Notes: generated by a model from the sequence alone, not told the origin. A stretch of DNA of 64,000 bases from Chelativorans salis (GCF_025336525.1 NZ_JAOCZP010000007.1:1-64000), one strand, 5' to 3'; positions 36,054 to 46,915 are shown, counted from the stretch's first letter. Numbers and translations are program-made.

Positions 36054-36303
36054 TGTTCCCGTCCTTGGATCCGGACGTTCGAGTATGCGCGTGGTGAAGT
36101 GTGGCTGGCGAGATCCTTGACGTCGATGATCTGGTCGTTGAGAAGCGGGAGCCGATGGTCGAGGCGGCCGGACAGGCGAGGAAAAACAGAACCGGGTTTT
36201 CAGATGTGATGGTTGCGTCGGGCAATCTCAGCACCGGCTGCGCGCGTGCGGTGGCATTCGACCGCCATGCGGGCAAGCGAAGTAAAGCCATGGAGTTGCT
36301 TTC

Positions 36304-37344
36304 ATGAGCGAGGCCGACCGCCTCATCTCCTCCGACAAGCGCGGCGAGGATGTCGACGCCACGATGCGGCCGCAGACGCTCGACGAGTTCGTCGGGCAGA
36401 GAGCGGCGCGGGCGAACCTCAAGGTGTTCGTTGAAGCCGCGCGTGGGCGCGGAGAGGCGCTGGACCATGTGCTGTTCGTCGGGCCGCCGGGGCTCGGCAA
36501 GACGACGCTGGCGCAGATCATGGCGCGCGAGCTCGGCGTCAACTTCCGCGCGACGTCCGGTCCGGTGATCGCCAAGGCGGGCGATCTGGCGGCGCTGCTC
36601 ACTAATCTGGAAGAGCGCGACGTTCTCTTCATCGACGAGATCCACCGGCTCAATCCGGCGGTGGAGGAGATCCTCTATCCGGCGATGGAGGACTACCAGC
36701 TCGACCTGATCATCGGCGAGGGGCCAGCGGCGCGCTCGGTGAAGATCGATCTTGCGAAGTTCACCCTGGTGGCGGCGACGACGCGGCTCGGGTTGCTCAC
36801 CACACCGCTGCGCGACCGTTTCGGCATTCCCGTGCGGCTGGAGTTTTATACGGTGGAGGAGTTGCAGGCGATCGTCACCCGCGGAGCGCGCATCCTCGGT
36901 CTGCCCCTCACGGAAGATGGGTCAGAGGAGATCGCCCGGCGCGCCCGCGGAACGCCGCGCATCGCCGGCAGGCTCCTGCGCCGGGTGCGCGACTTCGCCT
37001 CGGTTGCGGGTGCGGAGAAGGTAACGCGCACGGTGGCCGATGAAGCGCTGTCGCGGCTGGAAGTTGACGCGCTCGGCCTTGACCAGCTCGACCGGCGCTA
37101 CCTTACCATGATCGTGGAGAATTTCGGCGGCGGGCCTGTCGGTATCGATACCATCGCGGCGGGGCTTTCCGAGCCGCGCGACGCCATCGAGGACATCATC
37201 GAGCCTTATCTCATCCAGCAAGGCTTCATCCAGCGCACGCCGCGCGGGCGTGTGCTGGCGGCGCGGGCATGGAAACATCTGGGGCTGACGGCGCCGAAAG
37301 AGCTGACACAGGCGCAGATCAGCCTGTTCCAGGAAGAGGAATAG
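36304..37344 (+). CDS. ruvB: Holliday junction DNA helicase RuvB
   Basis: 346-residue AAA+ motor that drives branch migration. Walker [11 protein letters not shown] (60-69), Walker [10 protein letters not shown], sensor [13 protein letters not shown], arginine-finger region [14 protein letters not shown], and the C-terminal winged helix with [26 protein letters not shown] precedes the ATG, so it can be translated independently of ruvA. The ybgC gene follows 6 bp downstream. Confidence 0.97.
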   Translation: MSEADRLISSDKRGEDVDATMRPQTLDEFVGQRAARANLKVFVEAARGRGEALDHVLFVGPPGLGKTTLAQIMARELGVNFRATSGPVIAKAGDLAALLTNLEERDVLFIDEIHRLNPAVEEILYPAMEDYQLDLIIGEGPAARSVKIDLAKFTLVAATTRLGLLTTPLRDRFGIPVRLEFYTVEELQAIVTRGARILGLPLTEDGSEEIARRARGTPRIAGRLLRRVRDFASVAGAEKVTRTVADEALSRLEVDALGLDQLDRRYLTMIVENFGGGPVGIDTIAAGLSEPRDAIEDIIEPYLIQQGFIQRTPRGRVLAARAWKHLGLTAPKELTQAQISLFQEEE

Positions 37345-37350
37345 CAGTCA

Positions 37351-37821
37351 TTGGCCGATGCCGACCGCAACGATGCGCTGACCGCCGGGCTCAGCGGCCA
37401 GCTTACACCCACGGGCCACCGGCTGATGGCGCGGGTCTATTTCGCCGATACGGATTTCACCGGCGTCGTCTACCACGCGCGCTATCTCGAGTTCCTGGAG
37501 CGTGGGCGGTCGGATTTCCTGCGCCTGGCCGGCGTCCATCACACAGAGCTTGCCGACGGCAAGCATGGGGAGCGGCTTTCCTGGGTGGTGCGGCGCATGG
37601 ATATCGAGTTCCGTCAGCCTGCCCGCATCGATGATATCGTGACCGTGGATACGCGCTTGGAACGGATTTCCGGGGCGCGCATCTTCATGGCGCAGCAGCT
37701 TTCGCGCGATGGCGAACGCTTGGTGGAGGCGCGGGTGGAGGCGGCGATCATCGGCGTTTCAGGCAAGCCGCGGCGCTTTCCCAAGGAGTGGGCGGCGGCT
37801 TTTCTGCGCCGTCCTGCGTAA
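37351..37821 (+). CDS. ybgC: Tol-Pal-associated acyl-CoA thioesterase YbgC
   Basis: 156-residue hot-dog-fold thioesterase. The catalytic Asp lies in VYFADTDFTGVVYHARYLEFLERGRSDFLR, the YbgC hallmark. It hydrolyses short- or long-chain acyl-CoA or ACP and is linked to phospholipid metabolism at the Tol-Pal site. It starts at TTG 6 bp after ruvB; TTG is chosen because no in-frame ATG precedes the conserved core except one at residue 26. A 259 bp gap separates it from tolQ. Confidence 0.92.
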   Translation: MADADRNDALTAGLSGQLTPTGHRLMARVYFADTDFTGVVYHARYLEFLERGRSDFLRLAGVHHTELADGKHGERLSWVVRRMDIEFRQPARIDDIVTVDTRLERISGARIFMAQQLSRDGERLVEARVEAAIIGVSGKPRRFPKEWAAAFLRRPA

Positions 37822-38080
37822 GGTGCTGCGCATAGAGTTTTGAATAATTACGGTTTCCGACAATTATTGGTGTCGTCGTAATATACCGTTAACCATGATT
37901 CCCCATATGATCTAGGTATAACCAGCGTTACGCGCGCCTTCCTTTGACCAAAATTTCCCGGAAAAAGGCGCGAATGAAAGCTCGCGGGGGGGCGCTGCGA
38001 CTTCGTTGGGGTGATGCAGCCACGCGGGCGGGACGGATCGGCATTAAGATGCTGCCCAGATTTTACGAGGATGTTTGTCC

Positions 38081-38809
38081 ATGGAAAGTGTAGCGCTCAC
38101 CGCGCCGGGTGGGGATCTGTCCATCTGGGCGCTGTTCTGGCAGGCGGGATGGGTCGTCAAGCTGGTGATGATCGGCCTTCTGGCCGTCTCTATCTGGACC
38201 TGGGCCATTATCGTCGACAAGACGGTTGCCTATGCGCGAATGCGCGTCGCGCTCAACCGGTTTGAGCAGGTGTTCTGGTCCGGACAGTCGCTGGAGGAGC
38301 TCTACCGCTCGCTGTCGGAGCGCAAAACCTCGGGCATGGGCTCCATTTTCGTGGCGGCCATGCGTGAATGGAAAAAGAGCTTTGAGAAGGGTGCGCGCTC
38401 GCCGCTCGGCTTGCAAACGCGCGTCGACAAAGCGATGGACCTGGCGCTGACGCGGGAGATGGAGCGGCTGGAGGGCAAGCTCGGCTTCCTCGCTTCGATT
38501 GGTTCCTCGGCACCCTTCATCGGCCTCTTCGGCACGGTGGTGGGCATTATGACCTCATTCCAGGCCATCGCCGGCTCCAAATCCACAAATCTCGCCGTGG
38601 TGGCGCCGGGCATCGCCGAGGCGCTGCTGGCCACCGCCATGGGGCTCCTGGCGGCCATTCCCGCTGTCATTGCCTACAACAAACTGACATCCGATGCCGG
38701 CAAGCTGGCCTCCAGAATGGAGGGCTTTGCCGATGAGTTCTCTGCCATACTGTCGCGGCAAATTGATGAGAGAGCTGTACCGAAGCAAAGGGCAGAGGAG
38801 TACGCCTGA
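38081..38809 (+). CDS. tolQ: Tol-Pal system protein TolQ
   Basis: 242 residues. Channel-forming subunit of the proton-driven TolQR motor in the inner membrane. Three transmembrane helices: about 20-43, then [23 protein letters not shown] and [22 protein letters not shown], the conserved pore pair. The ATG at 38081 follows GAGG. The upstream 259 bp contains a TTAACCATGA half-site resembling CtrA boxes (37890) and a probable promoter. Coupled to tolR by TGATG overlap. Confidence 0.95.
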   Translation: MESVALTAPGGDLSIWALFWQAGWVVKLVMIGLLAVSIWTWAIIVDKTVAYARMRVALNRFEQVFWSGQSLEELYRSLSERKTSGMGSIFVAAMREWKKSFEKGARSPLGLQTRVDKAMDLALTREMERLEGKLGFLASIGSSAPFIGLFGTVVGIMTSFQAIAGSKSTNLAVVAPGIAEALLATAMGLLAAIPAVIAYNKLTSDAGKLASRMEGFADEFSAILSRQIDERAVPKQRAEEYA

Positions 38810-39261
38810 TGGGCATGTCGGTTTCCTCGGCCAATGGGGTTGGGAACGGGCGCAGGCGCCGTGGGCGCCGGCACGCGCTGATGTCGGAGATCAACGTCAC
38901 GCCTTTCGTGGATGTGATGCTGGTGCTGCTCATCATCTTCATGGTGGCCGCTCCGCTCTTGACGGTCGGCGTTCCCATCGACCTCCCCGAGACGCAAGCA
39001 CGGGCGCTGAACTCCGAAACGACGCCGATCACCATATCGGTCAACAATGAGGGGCTGATCTATCTCCAGGAAACGGAGATCCCGATCGACGAGGTGGTGC
39101 CGAAGCTGGAGGCTATCGCCCAGGCCGGCTATGACGAGCGCATCTATGTGCGCGGCGACAAGTCGGCGGACTACGGCACGGTGATGCGGGTAATGGCGCG
39201 CATCTCGGCCGCCGGCTTCCGCAATCTCGGTCTCGTCACCCTGCAGGAACAGGACAGCTGA
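38809..39261 (+). CDS. tolR: Tol-Pal system protein TolR
   Basis: 150 residues, ExbD/TolR family. Single transmembrane helix with proton-relay Asp35 (MSEINVTPFVDVMLVLLIIFMV), preceded by a basic cytoplasmic segment (RRRRGRR). The periplasmic domain ends with YGTVMRVMARISAAGFRNLGLVT. Overlaps the tolQ stop codon; tolA starts 6 bp later. Confidence 0.96.
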   Translation: MGMSVSSANGVGNGRRRRGRRHALMSEINVTPFVDVMLVLLIIFMVAAPLLTVGVPIDLPETQARALNSETTPITISVNNEGLIYLQETEIPIDEVVPKLEAIAQAGYDERIYVRGDKSADYGTVMRVMARISAAGFRNLGLVTLQEQDS

Positions 39262-39266
39262 TCTTC

Positions 39267-40325
39267 ATGAAGACCGGTCTCGTCACATCGGTCACGATGC
39301 ACGCGGTGCTTCTCGGCTTCGGGATTTTCTCGTTGTCGGCGCCACGCGCCTATGAAGTGGCCGATGTCGAGGCGCTACCGGTCGACATCGTTCCTGTCGA
39401 TAGCTTGTCACAGGTTCAGGAAGGCGACAAAAAGGCGCCGTTGCGGCAGAAGCCCACTCCGACGCCGACGGAGCGTCCGGACATAGTGGAAAACGCGCAG
39501 AAGACAGGCGAGGCGGATACGGACCAGAAGACGCCGCCGACGCCGGAGGTGAGGCCAAAACCGGTGGAGGAGCGTACGGCCGAATCGGCCCCCGCTCCCA
39601 AGCCCCAGCCGAAGCCCGTGGAGAAGCCCGCCGAAGAGACGGAGCAGGCAAAAGCTGAAAATGTGCCTGCGCCGGCCACCGAGCGCGAGCCCGAGCCGCA
39701 GCCCCGACAGGAAGTCACGCCGGAACCGGCCGAGGAGCCCGTGGTGGCGGAGAATGCGGAAGATGAAAGCGTGAGACTGCCCCAATCAGCCCCCGTGCCG
39801 CGAGCGCGTCCGCAGCCGCCAAAGGCGCAGACCGCCAAGGCGCCGGAACGCAAGGAGACGGAAAAGCCGACCGCCCGCGAGCAGGCGAAGAGCGAGGAGA
39901 AGGATGAGGAGCTGCTTGATCAGGTGGCGGCGCTCCTGGACAAGCAGAAGGCCTCCGGCGGCGGTGCCAAGCGCTCCACGGAGGAAGCTGCGCTCGGCGG
40001 CGAGCGCACGACTGCCGGTGAGACGCTGACGCAGAGCGAGATGGATGCATTGCGCGGCCAGATCCAGCGCTGCTGGAACGTGCCGGCGGGCGCGATCGAC
40101 GCGGAGAACCTCAAAGTGTCGCTCAAGTTCAAGCTGGATCCGAACGGCGCCGTCGAGGGGAGCCCCGAGATCATATCCGGCGGCAGCGGCTCCACCGTGG
40201 AGCGCGCAGCGGCCCTCTCGGCGCAGCGTGCTATCTTGCAGTGCGCGCCCTACAATCTGCCGGCTGAGAAATACAGCGCCTGGGCCGACGTCATCGTCAA
40301 TTTCGATCCCACCGACATGTTCTGA
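39267..40325 (+). CDS. tolA: cell envelope integrity protein TolA
   Basis: 352 residues. One N-terminal transmembrane anchor (about 5-24), a long Pro/Glu/Lys/Ala-rich periplasmic stalk (about 55-235), and a C-terminal TolA domain ([18 protein letters not shown], then a TonB-like fold ending [10 protein letters not shown]). It links the TolQR motor to TolB-Pal. The stalk is proline-rich rather than the Ala/Lys helix of enterobacteria, as is usual in alphaproteobacteria. Many Pro-containing pairs suggest dependence on EF-P. Confidence 0.93.
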   Translation: MKTGLVTSVTMHAVLLGFGIFSLSAPRAYEVADVEALPVDIVPVDSLSQVQEGDKKAPLRQKPTPTPTERPDIVENAQKTGEADTDQKTPPTPEVRPKPVEERTAESAPAPKPQPKPVEKPAEETEQAKAENVPAPATEREPEPQPRQEVTPEPAEEPVVAENAEDESVRLPQSAPVPRARPQPPKAQTAKAPERKETEKPTAREQAKSEEKDEELLDQVAALLDKQKASGGGAKRSTEEAALGGERTTAGETLTQSEMDALRGQIQRCWNVPAGAIDAENLKVSLKFKLDPNGAVEGSPEIISGGSGSTVERAAALSAQRAILQCAPYNLPAEKYSAWADVIVNFDPTDMF

Positions 40326-40363
40326 CACGAACACCCGACCGAGAATTCAAGAGGCATGAGCTG

Positions 40364-41680
40364 ATGCGGAAATTCGTGAAAACGACCCTCGCCATCGTGA
40401 CGCTTGTCGCGGGCTTTGCCGCGCTGGCTGTCGTCCCGGCGCGGGCGCTGGTGGAAATCGACATCAACAAGGGTGTCGTCGAGCCGGTACCGATCGCCAT
40501 CACCGACTTTCTGTCGGGCGATGCGATGGGCACCGAGATCGCCGGCGTGATCTCCGCCGATCTCAGGCGCTCAGGTCTCTTCGCGCCGATCGAGAAGAAC
40601 GCCTTCATCGAAAAGATATCCAATCCCGACGTGACGCCTCGCTTCGAGGACTGGAAGGTCATCAACGCCCAGGCCGTGGTGACGGGGCGCGTGACGCAGG
40701 AGCCGGACGGCCGGTTGCGTGTGGAGTTCCGTGTATGGGACACGTTTGCGGGGCGGCAGCTCGCGGGGGAGCAGCTCTTCGCCAACAAGGACAACTGGCG
40801 CCGCGTCGCGCACATCATCGCCGACACGATCTACGAGCAGTTCACCGGCGAGAAGGGCTATTTCGACAGCCGCATTGTCTATGTCAGCGAGTCCGGGCCG
40901 CGGGACAACCGCGTCAAGCGGCTTGCCATCATGGACCAGGACGGAGCCAGGCACGAGTACCTCTCCGACGGCCGCTCGATCGTGCTGACGCCGCGCTTTT
41001 CGCCGCAGCGTCAGGAAATCACCTACATGTCCTACGAGAGCGGCAATCCGCAGGTTTATCTGCTGCAGCTTGAAACAGGCCAGCGCGAGCTGGTGGGAAA
41101 CTTCCCGGGCATGACCTTTGCCCCGCGCTTCTCGCCCAACGGCGACAAGGTCATCATGAGCCTGCTGCGCGAGGACGGCAACTCCAACATCTATACGATG
41201 GATCTGAGGACGCGGAACACGGCGCGGCTGACCGACACCAATGCCATCGACACCTCGCCTTCCTATTCGCCAGATGGCAGCCAGGTGGTCTTCACCTCCG
41301 ACCGGGGCGGGAGGGCGCAGATCTACGTCATGGGTGCCGACGGCAGCAACCAGCGCCGCATCTCCTTCGGCGACGGCGCCTATTCGACACCGGTCTGGTC
41401 GCCGCGCGGCGATCTCATCGCCTTTACGAAGCAGAGCGGAGGGAATTTCCAGATCGGCGTGATGCGCACGGACGGTTCGGGCGAGCGGATCATCTCGTCG
41501 GGCTTTCTGCAGGAGGGGCCGACGTGGTCGCCCAATGGTCGGGTTATTATGTTCTTCCGCCAGGATGCAGGCGCGGCAGGGCCGAAACTCTATTCAATCG
41601 ACCTGACAGGCCGCAACGAGCAGCCGGTGCCGACACCGACTTTCGGCTCGGATCCGGCCTGGTCTCCACTGCTGAAGTGA
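40364..41680 (+). CDS. tolB: Tol-Pal system protein TolB
   Basis: 438 residues with a signal peptide ([17 protein letters not shown]). An N-terminal TolB_N domain precedes a six-bladed beta-propeller made of PD40 repeats (for example [26 protein letters not shown] and [12 protein letters not shown]). It binds Pal in the periplasm. It lies 38 bp after tolA. The protein is full length with no anomalies. Confidence 0.97.
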   Translation: MRKFVKTTLAIVTLVAGFAALAVVPARALVEIDINKGVVEPVPIAITDFLSGDAMGTEIAGVISADLRRSGLFAPIEKNAFIEKISNPDVTPRFEDWKVINAQAVVTGRVTQEPDGRLRVEFRVWDTFAGRQLAGEQLFANKDNWRRVAHIIADTIYEQFTGEKGYFDSRIVYVSESGPRDNRVKRLAIMDQDGARHEYLSDGRSIVLTPRFSPQRQEITYMSYESGNPQVYLLQLETGQRELVGNFPGMTFAPRFSPNGDKVIMSLLREDGNSNIYTMDLRTRNTARLTDTNAIDTSPSYSPDGSQVVFTSDRGGRAQIYVMGADGSNQRRISFGDGAYSTPVWSPRGDLIAFTKQSGGNFQIGVMRTDGSGERIISSGFLQEGPTWSPNGRVIMFFRQDAGAAGPKLYSIDLTGRNEQPVPTPTFGSDPAWSPLLK

Positions 41681-41860
41681 TTTCCGCCGCCTTTCAGCCG
41701 CATTTGCCACTACCGTCCGAATCACGGTTTTTGTAATGTGGTGCGGGTGGGGACAGTGCGAAAACAACGAAACGTTAACCTCGTTTCTTGAACGCGCGTT
41801 AACCGCACCATGGTTACTAGGTGTTGAAGAAATCCACTCAAATGCCAAGGAGTGACGGCA

Positions 41861-42373
41861 ATGCGCCGTATCGCAGCCCTGACTAGAAATCCCGTCGCCA
41901 TCGCCCTTTTCGCCGCTCTCGCGGTCGCGGGATGTCGGTCTCAGCAACAGGTTCCCAACACGGCGGCCGATCTCGGCCTGGGAGGCGGCGCGGGGTCGGC
42001 GACGCCGGGTTCCACGCAGGAGTTTACGGTCAGCGTCGGCGATCGCATCTTCTTCGATACGGATTCCTCCGTCATTCGCTCCGACGCGCAGGCGACGCTT
42101 ACTCGTCAGGCGCAGTGGCTGAACAGGTACCCGTCCTACTCCATCACCATGGAAGGCCATGCCGACGAGCGCGGCACGCGTGAATACAACTTGGCGCTGG
42201 GCGCCCGCCGTGCCGCTGCCGCTCGCGACTTCCTGGTGTCGCAGGGCGTGCCAGCCAACCGCATCCGCACGATCTCCTACGGCAAGGAGCGGCCGGTGGC
42301 CGTCTGCGACGACATCTCCTGCTGGTCGCAGAACCGGCGCGCCGTCACAGTGTTGAACGGGGCGGGAAGCTGA
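41861..42373 (+). CDS. pal: peptidoglycan-associated lipoprotein Pal
   Basis: 170 residues. Lipoprotein signal with lipobox AVAGC, then a short linker and an OmpA domain with the peptidoglycan-binding pattern GHADERGTREYNLALGARRA. It tethers the outer membrane to the wall. The ATG at 41861 is preferred because AAGGAG lies nine bases upstream; a GTG at 41852 overlaps that sequence. The 180 bp gap from tolB contains two GTTAACC sequences and probably a separate pal promoter. A terminator follows the stop. Confidence 0.96.
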   Translation: MRRIAALTRNPVAIALFAALAVAGCRSQQQVPNTAADLGLGGGAGSATPGSTQEFTVSVGDRIFFDTDSSVIRSDAQATLTRQAQWLNRYPSYSITMEGHADERGTREYNLALGARRAAAARDFLVSQGVPANRIRTISYGKERPVAVCDDISCWSQNRRAVTVLNGAGS

Positions 42374-42396
42374 CGCCCGAGCGAGAGTGGTTCACG

Positions 42397-42423
42397 AGGG
42401 CGGCAAACGATGCCGCCCTTTTT
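42397..42423 (+). terminator. intrinsic terminator after pal
   Basis: AGGGCGGC (42397-42404), loop AAACGAT, GCCGCCCT (42412-42419), then a run of Ts to 42423. It separates pal from cpoB, so cpoB needs read-through or its own promoter. Confidence 0.9.
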
Positions 42424-42530
42424 GCATGGCGCACACAATCAAAATTTGGCCGAAGTCTCACGGCCTGATAAAGGGAAGGCGGGGCCGCTGCCGCCGCCTT
42501 TATCATGTCCTTTTCGAGAGCGAGACAGGA

Positions 42531-43484
42531 ATGCAGTTCCGAACATTTTTGACCGGTCTGTCCGTTGTAGCCTTCTCCCTCGCCGCTACGGTGGGGATCG
42601 GCGAAGCGGGATTCCAGCCGCGTCTGTCCGACGCTCCCTCCATCGGCCACGAACGCCGTCATGAAGCACCCATTATCTTGGCCCAGGCGAGCGACCCGCG
42701 CCTTGTCGGCCTTGAGGAAGAGGTGCGGCGGCTGAACGGCCGGGTGGAGGAGCTCAACTTCCAACTCCTGGAAATGCAGGACCAACTGCGCCGCATGCAG
42801 GAAGACAACGAATTCCGTTTCCAGGAGCTGGAGGGCAAGCGCTCCGAGGCGACGGGCCAAGAACCGCTAGAAAGGGCTGAGCGTCCCGCAGTCCCCTCTG
42901 GCGATCCCGCGACAGGCACGACCAGCACGGCGGATACCACTGCCCCGACCCAGGGAGAGCCGCCGCGTACGCTTGGCACCCTGACCCTCGACGAGAACGG
43001 CAATCTCGTCTCCAACGGTACCAGCGGGCCGGTGGATCTCTTGCATGGCAACCAGGACACCGGCAATGGCGGCTCCATCGTCGCCGCTGTGCCGCCCTCC
43101 GATGATCCGGATGAGATCTACCGCAATGCTTACGAGTTCGTTCTTTCCGGCGACTACGGTACGGCGGAGGCTGGGTTCCGTCAGTATCTGGAGCGTTTTC
43201 CAGACGGGCAGCATGCCGCCGACGCCAGTTTTTGGCTGGGCGAGGCGCTTTTGGGGCAGGACCGCCACCGCGAGGCGGCGGAGGTCTTCCTGCAGGCCAA
43301 CCGCGACCACCCCAACGCCGGCAAGGCGCCGGAAATGCTCCTGAAGCTCGGCGTCTCCCTCGCCGCGCTCGACCAGATCGACGTCGCCTGCGCAACCTTT
43401 ACCGAAATCGGCCAGCGCTATCCGCAGGCCTCCGACGCGCTCAGGGAGCGGGTCAGGCGGGAACAGGCTTCTGCCGGTTGCTGA
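42531..43484 (+). CDS. cpoB: cell division coordinator CpoB (YbgF)
   Basis: 317 residues. Signal peptide, then a coiled coil (about 54-105, LVGLEEEVRRLNGRVEELNFQLLEMQDQLRR), a low-complexity linker, and a C-terminal TPR domain (YEFVLSGDYGTAEAGFRQYLERFPDGQHAADASFWLGEALL). CpoB links Tol-Pal to peptidoglycan synthesis at the septum. The ATG at 42531 has AGGA upstream. Its end overlaps the tilS start by 7 bases. Confidence 0.93.
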   Translation: MQFRTFLTGLSVVAFSLAATVGIGEAGFQPRLSDAPSIGHERRHEAPIILAQASDPRLVGLEEEVRRLNGRVEELNFQLLEMQDQLRRMQEDNEFRFQELEGKRSEATGQEPLERAERPAVPSGDPATGTTSTADTTAPTQGEPPRTLGTLTLDENGNLVSNGTSGPVDLLHGNQDTGNGGSIVAAVPPSDDPDEIYRNAYEFVLSGDYGTAEAGFRQYLERFPDGQHAADASFWLGEALLGQDRHREAAEVFLQANRDHPNAGKAPEMLLKLGVSLAALDQIDVACATFTEIGQRYPQASDALRERVRREQASAGC

Positions 43485-44821
43485 GCCAGGTTTCCCCGCC
43501 CGCGGCGGGTCCTCTCTTTTCCGCGATCGATCTTGCCGGGCGCAGATGCGTGATTGCGGCAGTCTCAGGCGGCGGCGACTCGCTTGCCCTTCTGCTCCTT
43601 CTCCACGACTATCTGAAAAGCGCGCAAAGCGGACCATCGCTTCTGGCCGTGACGGTAGATCACGGCCTTCGCCCCGAGGCCGCGGAGGAGGCACGTGCGG
43701 TAGGCCGGCTGTGCGCAGCGCACGGCATTGCGCATCGTGTTCTTCGATGGGAGGGGCGGAAACCGGCGACCGGGCTCTCGGCTGCGGCGCGGGAAGCCCG
43801 GCTGCGGCTTCTGGCGGGCGCGGCGGACGAGGCGGGCAGTGATCTCGTGTTGACTGGCCACGCGGCGGACGACCAGGCCGAGACGCTGGCCATGCGGCTG
43901 AAGCGCGGAGGCGGGCGTGGAACCGCAGGCATCGCTCCCGCCACGCTCTACGACGGCCGCGTCTGGTTCGTACGGCCGCTTCTCGGCGCGCGCCGAAGCG
44001 CGCTGCGCCGCCTTCTTCAGGCGCAAGGCATCGGCTGGTTCGAAGACCCCAGCAACAAGGACCGGCGGTTCGAACGGGCGCGCGTGCGACAGACGCTGGA
44101 CGAAGAGGATGTCGAGCGGCTCGTCGACCGGGCGCGGGAAACGGGCCTTGCGCGGGAGGAGGCAGGGGAACACGCTGCCACGTTCATCTCCGGCACGACG
44201 CGGCTTGTTGTGCCAGGACTCCTTTGCCTGCCGCATTCAGCGCTACGACAGGCGGAGGAGAGCGTGGCCCTCTATACGCTCCGGATCCTTCTGGCGGTCG
44301 CCGGCGGCACGCAGCATCTGCCGGACGAGACACGGACCGCGGCTATTCTGGCGCGTGCGGGAGACGAAGGCTTTCGCGCCACCTTGTCGCGGGCGGTTAT
44401 CGCCGCAAGGCGTGGAGGTCTCTATATTCATCGGGAGAGGCGTAATCTGCCTCGGCTCGCCGTCGCCGGCGGTATGATCTGGGACGGGCGATACCGCGTC
44501 CAGGTGCGTGAAACGCCAAGCGACTTGATGCTCGCTCCTTTCGGCACCGAGAACGTGCGGGCATCCGAGCTAGCCGATCTGGATGCACCCGCCGGTCTTG
44601 CGCGCTCGGCGCTTGCCGCCGAACCGGCGCTTTGGCGCGATGGGCGGTTTCTCGGTCGTGCAAGCGAGGGAGCGGCGGTGTCTCTGCAGTCGGTGGCGGG
44701 GCCGTGGGCGCGGTTTTTGCCCACGTTCGATCTCGCTCCAGCACGGGCGGTCGCCAAGGTGATAGGCGGTGCGACTATTCAGCCTTCGCCATGGCGCGGC
44801 CACAAAGGGGATAACAGATAA
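43478..44821 (+). CDS. tilS: tRNA(Ile)-lysidine synthase TilS
   Basis: About 447 residues. Modifies C34 of the CAU-anticodon tRNA-Ile. PP-loop AVSGGGDSLALLLLL near residue 28, then LTGHAADDQAETLAMRLKRGGG and RPLLGARRSALRRLL, all in the N-terminal ATPase domain; a divergent C-terminal substrate domain follows. No ATG precedes the PP-loop, so a TTG at 43478, overlapping the cpoB stop, is the best start. The N-terminal 20 residues are uncertain. Confidence 0.9.
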   Translation: MLSQVSPPAAGPLFSAIDLAGRRCVIAAVSGGGDSLALLLLLHDYLKSAQSGPSLLAVTVDHGLRPEAAEEARAVGRLCAAHGIAHRVLRWEGRKPATGLSAAAREARLRLLAGAADEAGSDLVLTGHAADDQAETLAMRLKRGGGRGTAGIAPATLYDGRVWFVRPLLGARRSALRRLLQAQGIGWFEDPSNKDRRFERARVRQTLDEEDVERLVDRARETGLAREEAGEHAATFISGTTRLVVPGLLCLPHSALRQAEESVALYTLRILLAVAGGTQHLPDETRTAAILARAGDEGFRATLSRAVIAARRGGLYIHRERRNLPRLAVAGGMIWDGRYRVQVRETPSDLMLAPFGTENVRASELADLDAPAGLARSALAAEPALWRDGRFLGRASEGAAVSLQSVAGPWARFLPTFDLAPARAVAKVIGGATIQPSPWRGHKGDNR

Positions 44822-44861
44822 CCATATCGGCTGGGATATGAGCGCAATAGCGGGCTTGCGC

Positions 44862-44890
44862 TTGGCAATATTGCGCACGCTCCCTATGTT
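44862..44890 (+). promoter_or_regulatory. promoter ahead of ftsH
   Basis: TTGGCA (44862-44867), a 17 bp spacer, TATGTT (44885-44890). It reads as a sigma70-type promoter. The same bases, CTTGG...CCCTAT, also resemble the rhizobial RpoH pattern (CTTG with a CC-type -10), which would suit heat induction of ftsH. Predicted transcription start near 44897, about 50 bases ahead of the ATG. Confidence 0.6.
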
Positions 44891-44945
44891 AGTTGAAACC
44901 CGTGCTTTGGGATGATGCCGGCCTCGGCGCACTTACAGGACGCAC

Positions 44946-46883
44946 ATGAATCCGAATTACAGAAATTTCGCGCTGTGGGCGATCATCGCCGTTCTGCTCA
45001 TCGCGCTGTTCAACCTCTTCCAGGCGCCGCAGCAGCGTGGAGCGACGCGCGACATCGCCTATTCGCAGTTCCTTCAGGAACTGGCGAACGGCCGCGTTGA
45101 GAGCGTGACGATTACCGGCGATCGCATCACCGGCACCTACACGGATAACCAGACGCCGTTCCAGACTTATTCTCCGGGAGATCCGAGCCTCGTGCAGCGG
45201 CTGGAAGACCGTGGCGTGACCATCAACGCACGGCCGGAATCGGACGGCTCCAACTCCATATTGGGCTACTTCATCTCCTGGCTGCCGATGATCCTCATCC
45301 TCGCCGTGTGGATATTCTTCATGCGGCAGATGCAGTCGGGCTCCGGCCGCGCCATGGGTTTCGGTAAGTCCAAGGCGAAGCTTCTTACCGAGGCGCATGG
45401 CCGCGTCACCTTCCAGGATGTGGCGGGCGTCGACGAGGCGAAGGAAGACCTGGAGGAGATCGTCGAGTTCCTGCGTGATCCGCAGAAGTTCCAGCGCCTG
45501 GGCGGCAAGATCCCACGCGGCGTGCTTCTGGTCGGCCCTCCGGGAACGGGTAAGACGCTGCTTGCCCGCTCCGTCGCCGGCGAGGCGAATGTTCCGTTCT
45601 TCACGATCTCCGGCTCCGACTTCGTTGAGATGTTTGTCGGTGTCGGTGCTTCGCGCGTGCGCGATATGTTCGAGCAGGCCAAGAAGAACGCGCCCTGCAT
45701 CATCTTCATCGATGAGATCGACGCGGTCGGCCGCCATCGCGGCGCCGGCCTTGGCGGCGGTAACGACGAGCGCGAGCAAACGCTGAACCAGTTGCTGGTC
45801 GAGATGGATGGCTTCGAGGCCAACGAGGGCATCATCCTGATCGCCGCCACCAACCGGCCCGACGTGCTCGATCCGGCGCTCCTGCGTCCCGGCCGCTTCG
45901 ACCGGCAGGTCGTGGTGCCGAACCCGGACATTGCCGGACGCGAGAAGATCCTCAAGGTTCACGTGCGCAACGTGCCGCTGGCGCCCAATGTCGACCTGAA
46001 GATCGTCGCGCGCGGCACGCCGGGCTTCTCCGGTGCCGATCTCGCCAACCTGGTCAACGAGGCCGCCCTGATGGCTGCGCGCCGTAACAAGCGTCTCGTC
46101 ACCATGGCTGAGTTCGAGGACGCCAAGGACAAGGTGATGATGGGCGCGGAACGGCGCTCGCACGCCATGACCCAGGAGGAGAAGGAACTGACCGCCTTCC
46201 ACGAGGCGGGGCACGCCGTGGTGGCGCTCCACACGCCGTCCTCCGATCCGGTGCACAAGGCGACCATCATTCCGCGTGGGCGGGCGCTCGGCATGGTCAT
46301 GCAGTTGCCCGAGGGCGACCGCTATTCCATGAGCTACAGGTGGATGATCTCGCGGCTCGCCACCATGATGGGCGGTCGCGTGGCCGAGGAGATCAAGTTC
46401 GGCAAGGAGAACATCACCTCCGGTGCGGCCTCCGATATCGAGCAGGCGACCAAACTTGCCCGCGCCATGGTCACGCAGTGGGGCTTTTCCGACAAGCTCG
46501 GTCAGGTCGCCTATGGTGAGAACCAGGAAGAGGTATTCCTCGGCCACTCCGTGGCGCGTCATCAGAACATGTCGCAGGAGACGCAGCAGAAGATCGACCA
46601 GGAGGTGCGCAGGCTCATCGACGAGGCCTATACCAAGGCGCGCGAAATCCTGACCAAGAAGAAGAAGGAATGGATCGCTGTCGCCGAAGGCCTGCTCGAA
46701 TACGAGACGCTGTCGGGCGACGAAATCCGTGCCATCATCCGCGGCGAGAAGCCGGCGCGCGACCTTGGCGATGATACACCGCCGTCGCGCGGCTCCACCG
46801 TGCCCAAGGCCGGTGCGCGCAAGGAAAACAAGAAGGGCGGCGAAGAGCCCGACGCCGGGATGGAACCACAACCGCAAGGGTAG
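44946..46883 (+). CDS. ftsH: ATP-dependent zinc metalloprotease FtsH
   Basis: 645-residue membrane-anchored AAA protease that degrades misassembled membrane proteins and RpoH. Two N-terminal transmembrane helices (about 7-24 and 105-125), Walker A GPPGTGKT (197-204), Walker [31 protein letters not shown], and the zinc site HEAGH (419-423). The C-terminal tail is Pro/Lys/Glu-rich. Downstream is an intrinsic terminator. Because rpoH is also in the window (57598), the usual FtsH-RpoH feedback partners are both encoded here. Confidence 0.98.
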   Translation: MNPNYRNFALWAIIAVLLIALFNLFQAPQQRGATRDIAYSQFLQELANGRVESVTITGDRITGTYTDNQTPFQTYSPGDPSLVQRLEDRGVTINARPESDGSNSILGYFISWLPMILILAVWIFFMRQMQSGSGRAMGFGKSKAKLLTEAHGRVTFQDVAGVDEAKEDLEEIVEFLRDPQKFQRLGGKIPRGVLLVGPPGTGKTLLARSVAGEANVPFFTISGSDFVEMFVGVGASRVRDMFEQAKKNAPCIIFIDEIDAVGRHRGAGLGGGNDEREQTLNQLLVEMDGFEANEGIILIAATNRPDVLDPALLRPGRFDRQVVVPNPDIAGREKILKVHVRNVPLAPNVDLKIVARGTPGFSGADLANLVNEAALMAARRNKRLVTMAEFEDAKDKVMMGAERRSHAMTQEEKELTAFHEAGHAVVALHTPSSDPVHKATIIPRGRALGMVMQLPEGDRYSMSYRWMISRLATMMGGRVAEEIKFGKENITSGAASDIEQATKLARAMVTQWGFSDKLGQVAYGENQEEVFLGHSVARHQNMSQETQQKIDQEVRRLIDEAYTKAREILTKKKKEWIAVAEGLLEYETLSGDEIRAIIRGEKPARDLGDDTPPSRGSTVPKAGARKENKKGGEEPDAGMEPQPQG

Positions 46884-46915
46884 GAACCGTCACAGCGACA
46901 TAAAAATCCACAGTG

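Noticed and set aside
36101-36307. 68-codon ORF between ruvA and ruvB
   Set aside because: Only a GTG start, no recognisable similarity and ruvB has its own ribosome-binding site; kept as a finding on the gap rather than as a gene.
44889-46877. 662-codon open frame on the minus strand opposite ftsH
   Set aside because: Exact mirror of the conserved ftsH coding sequence; His/Asp-rich pseudo-protein without family features.
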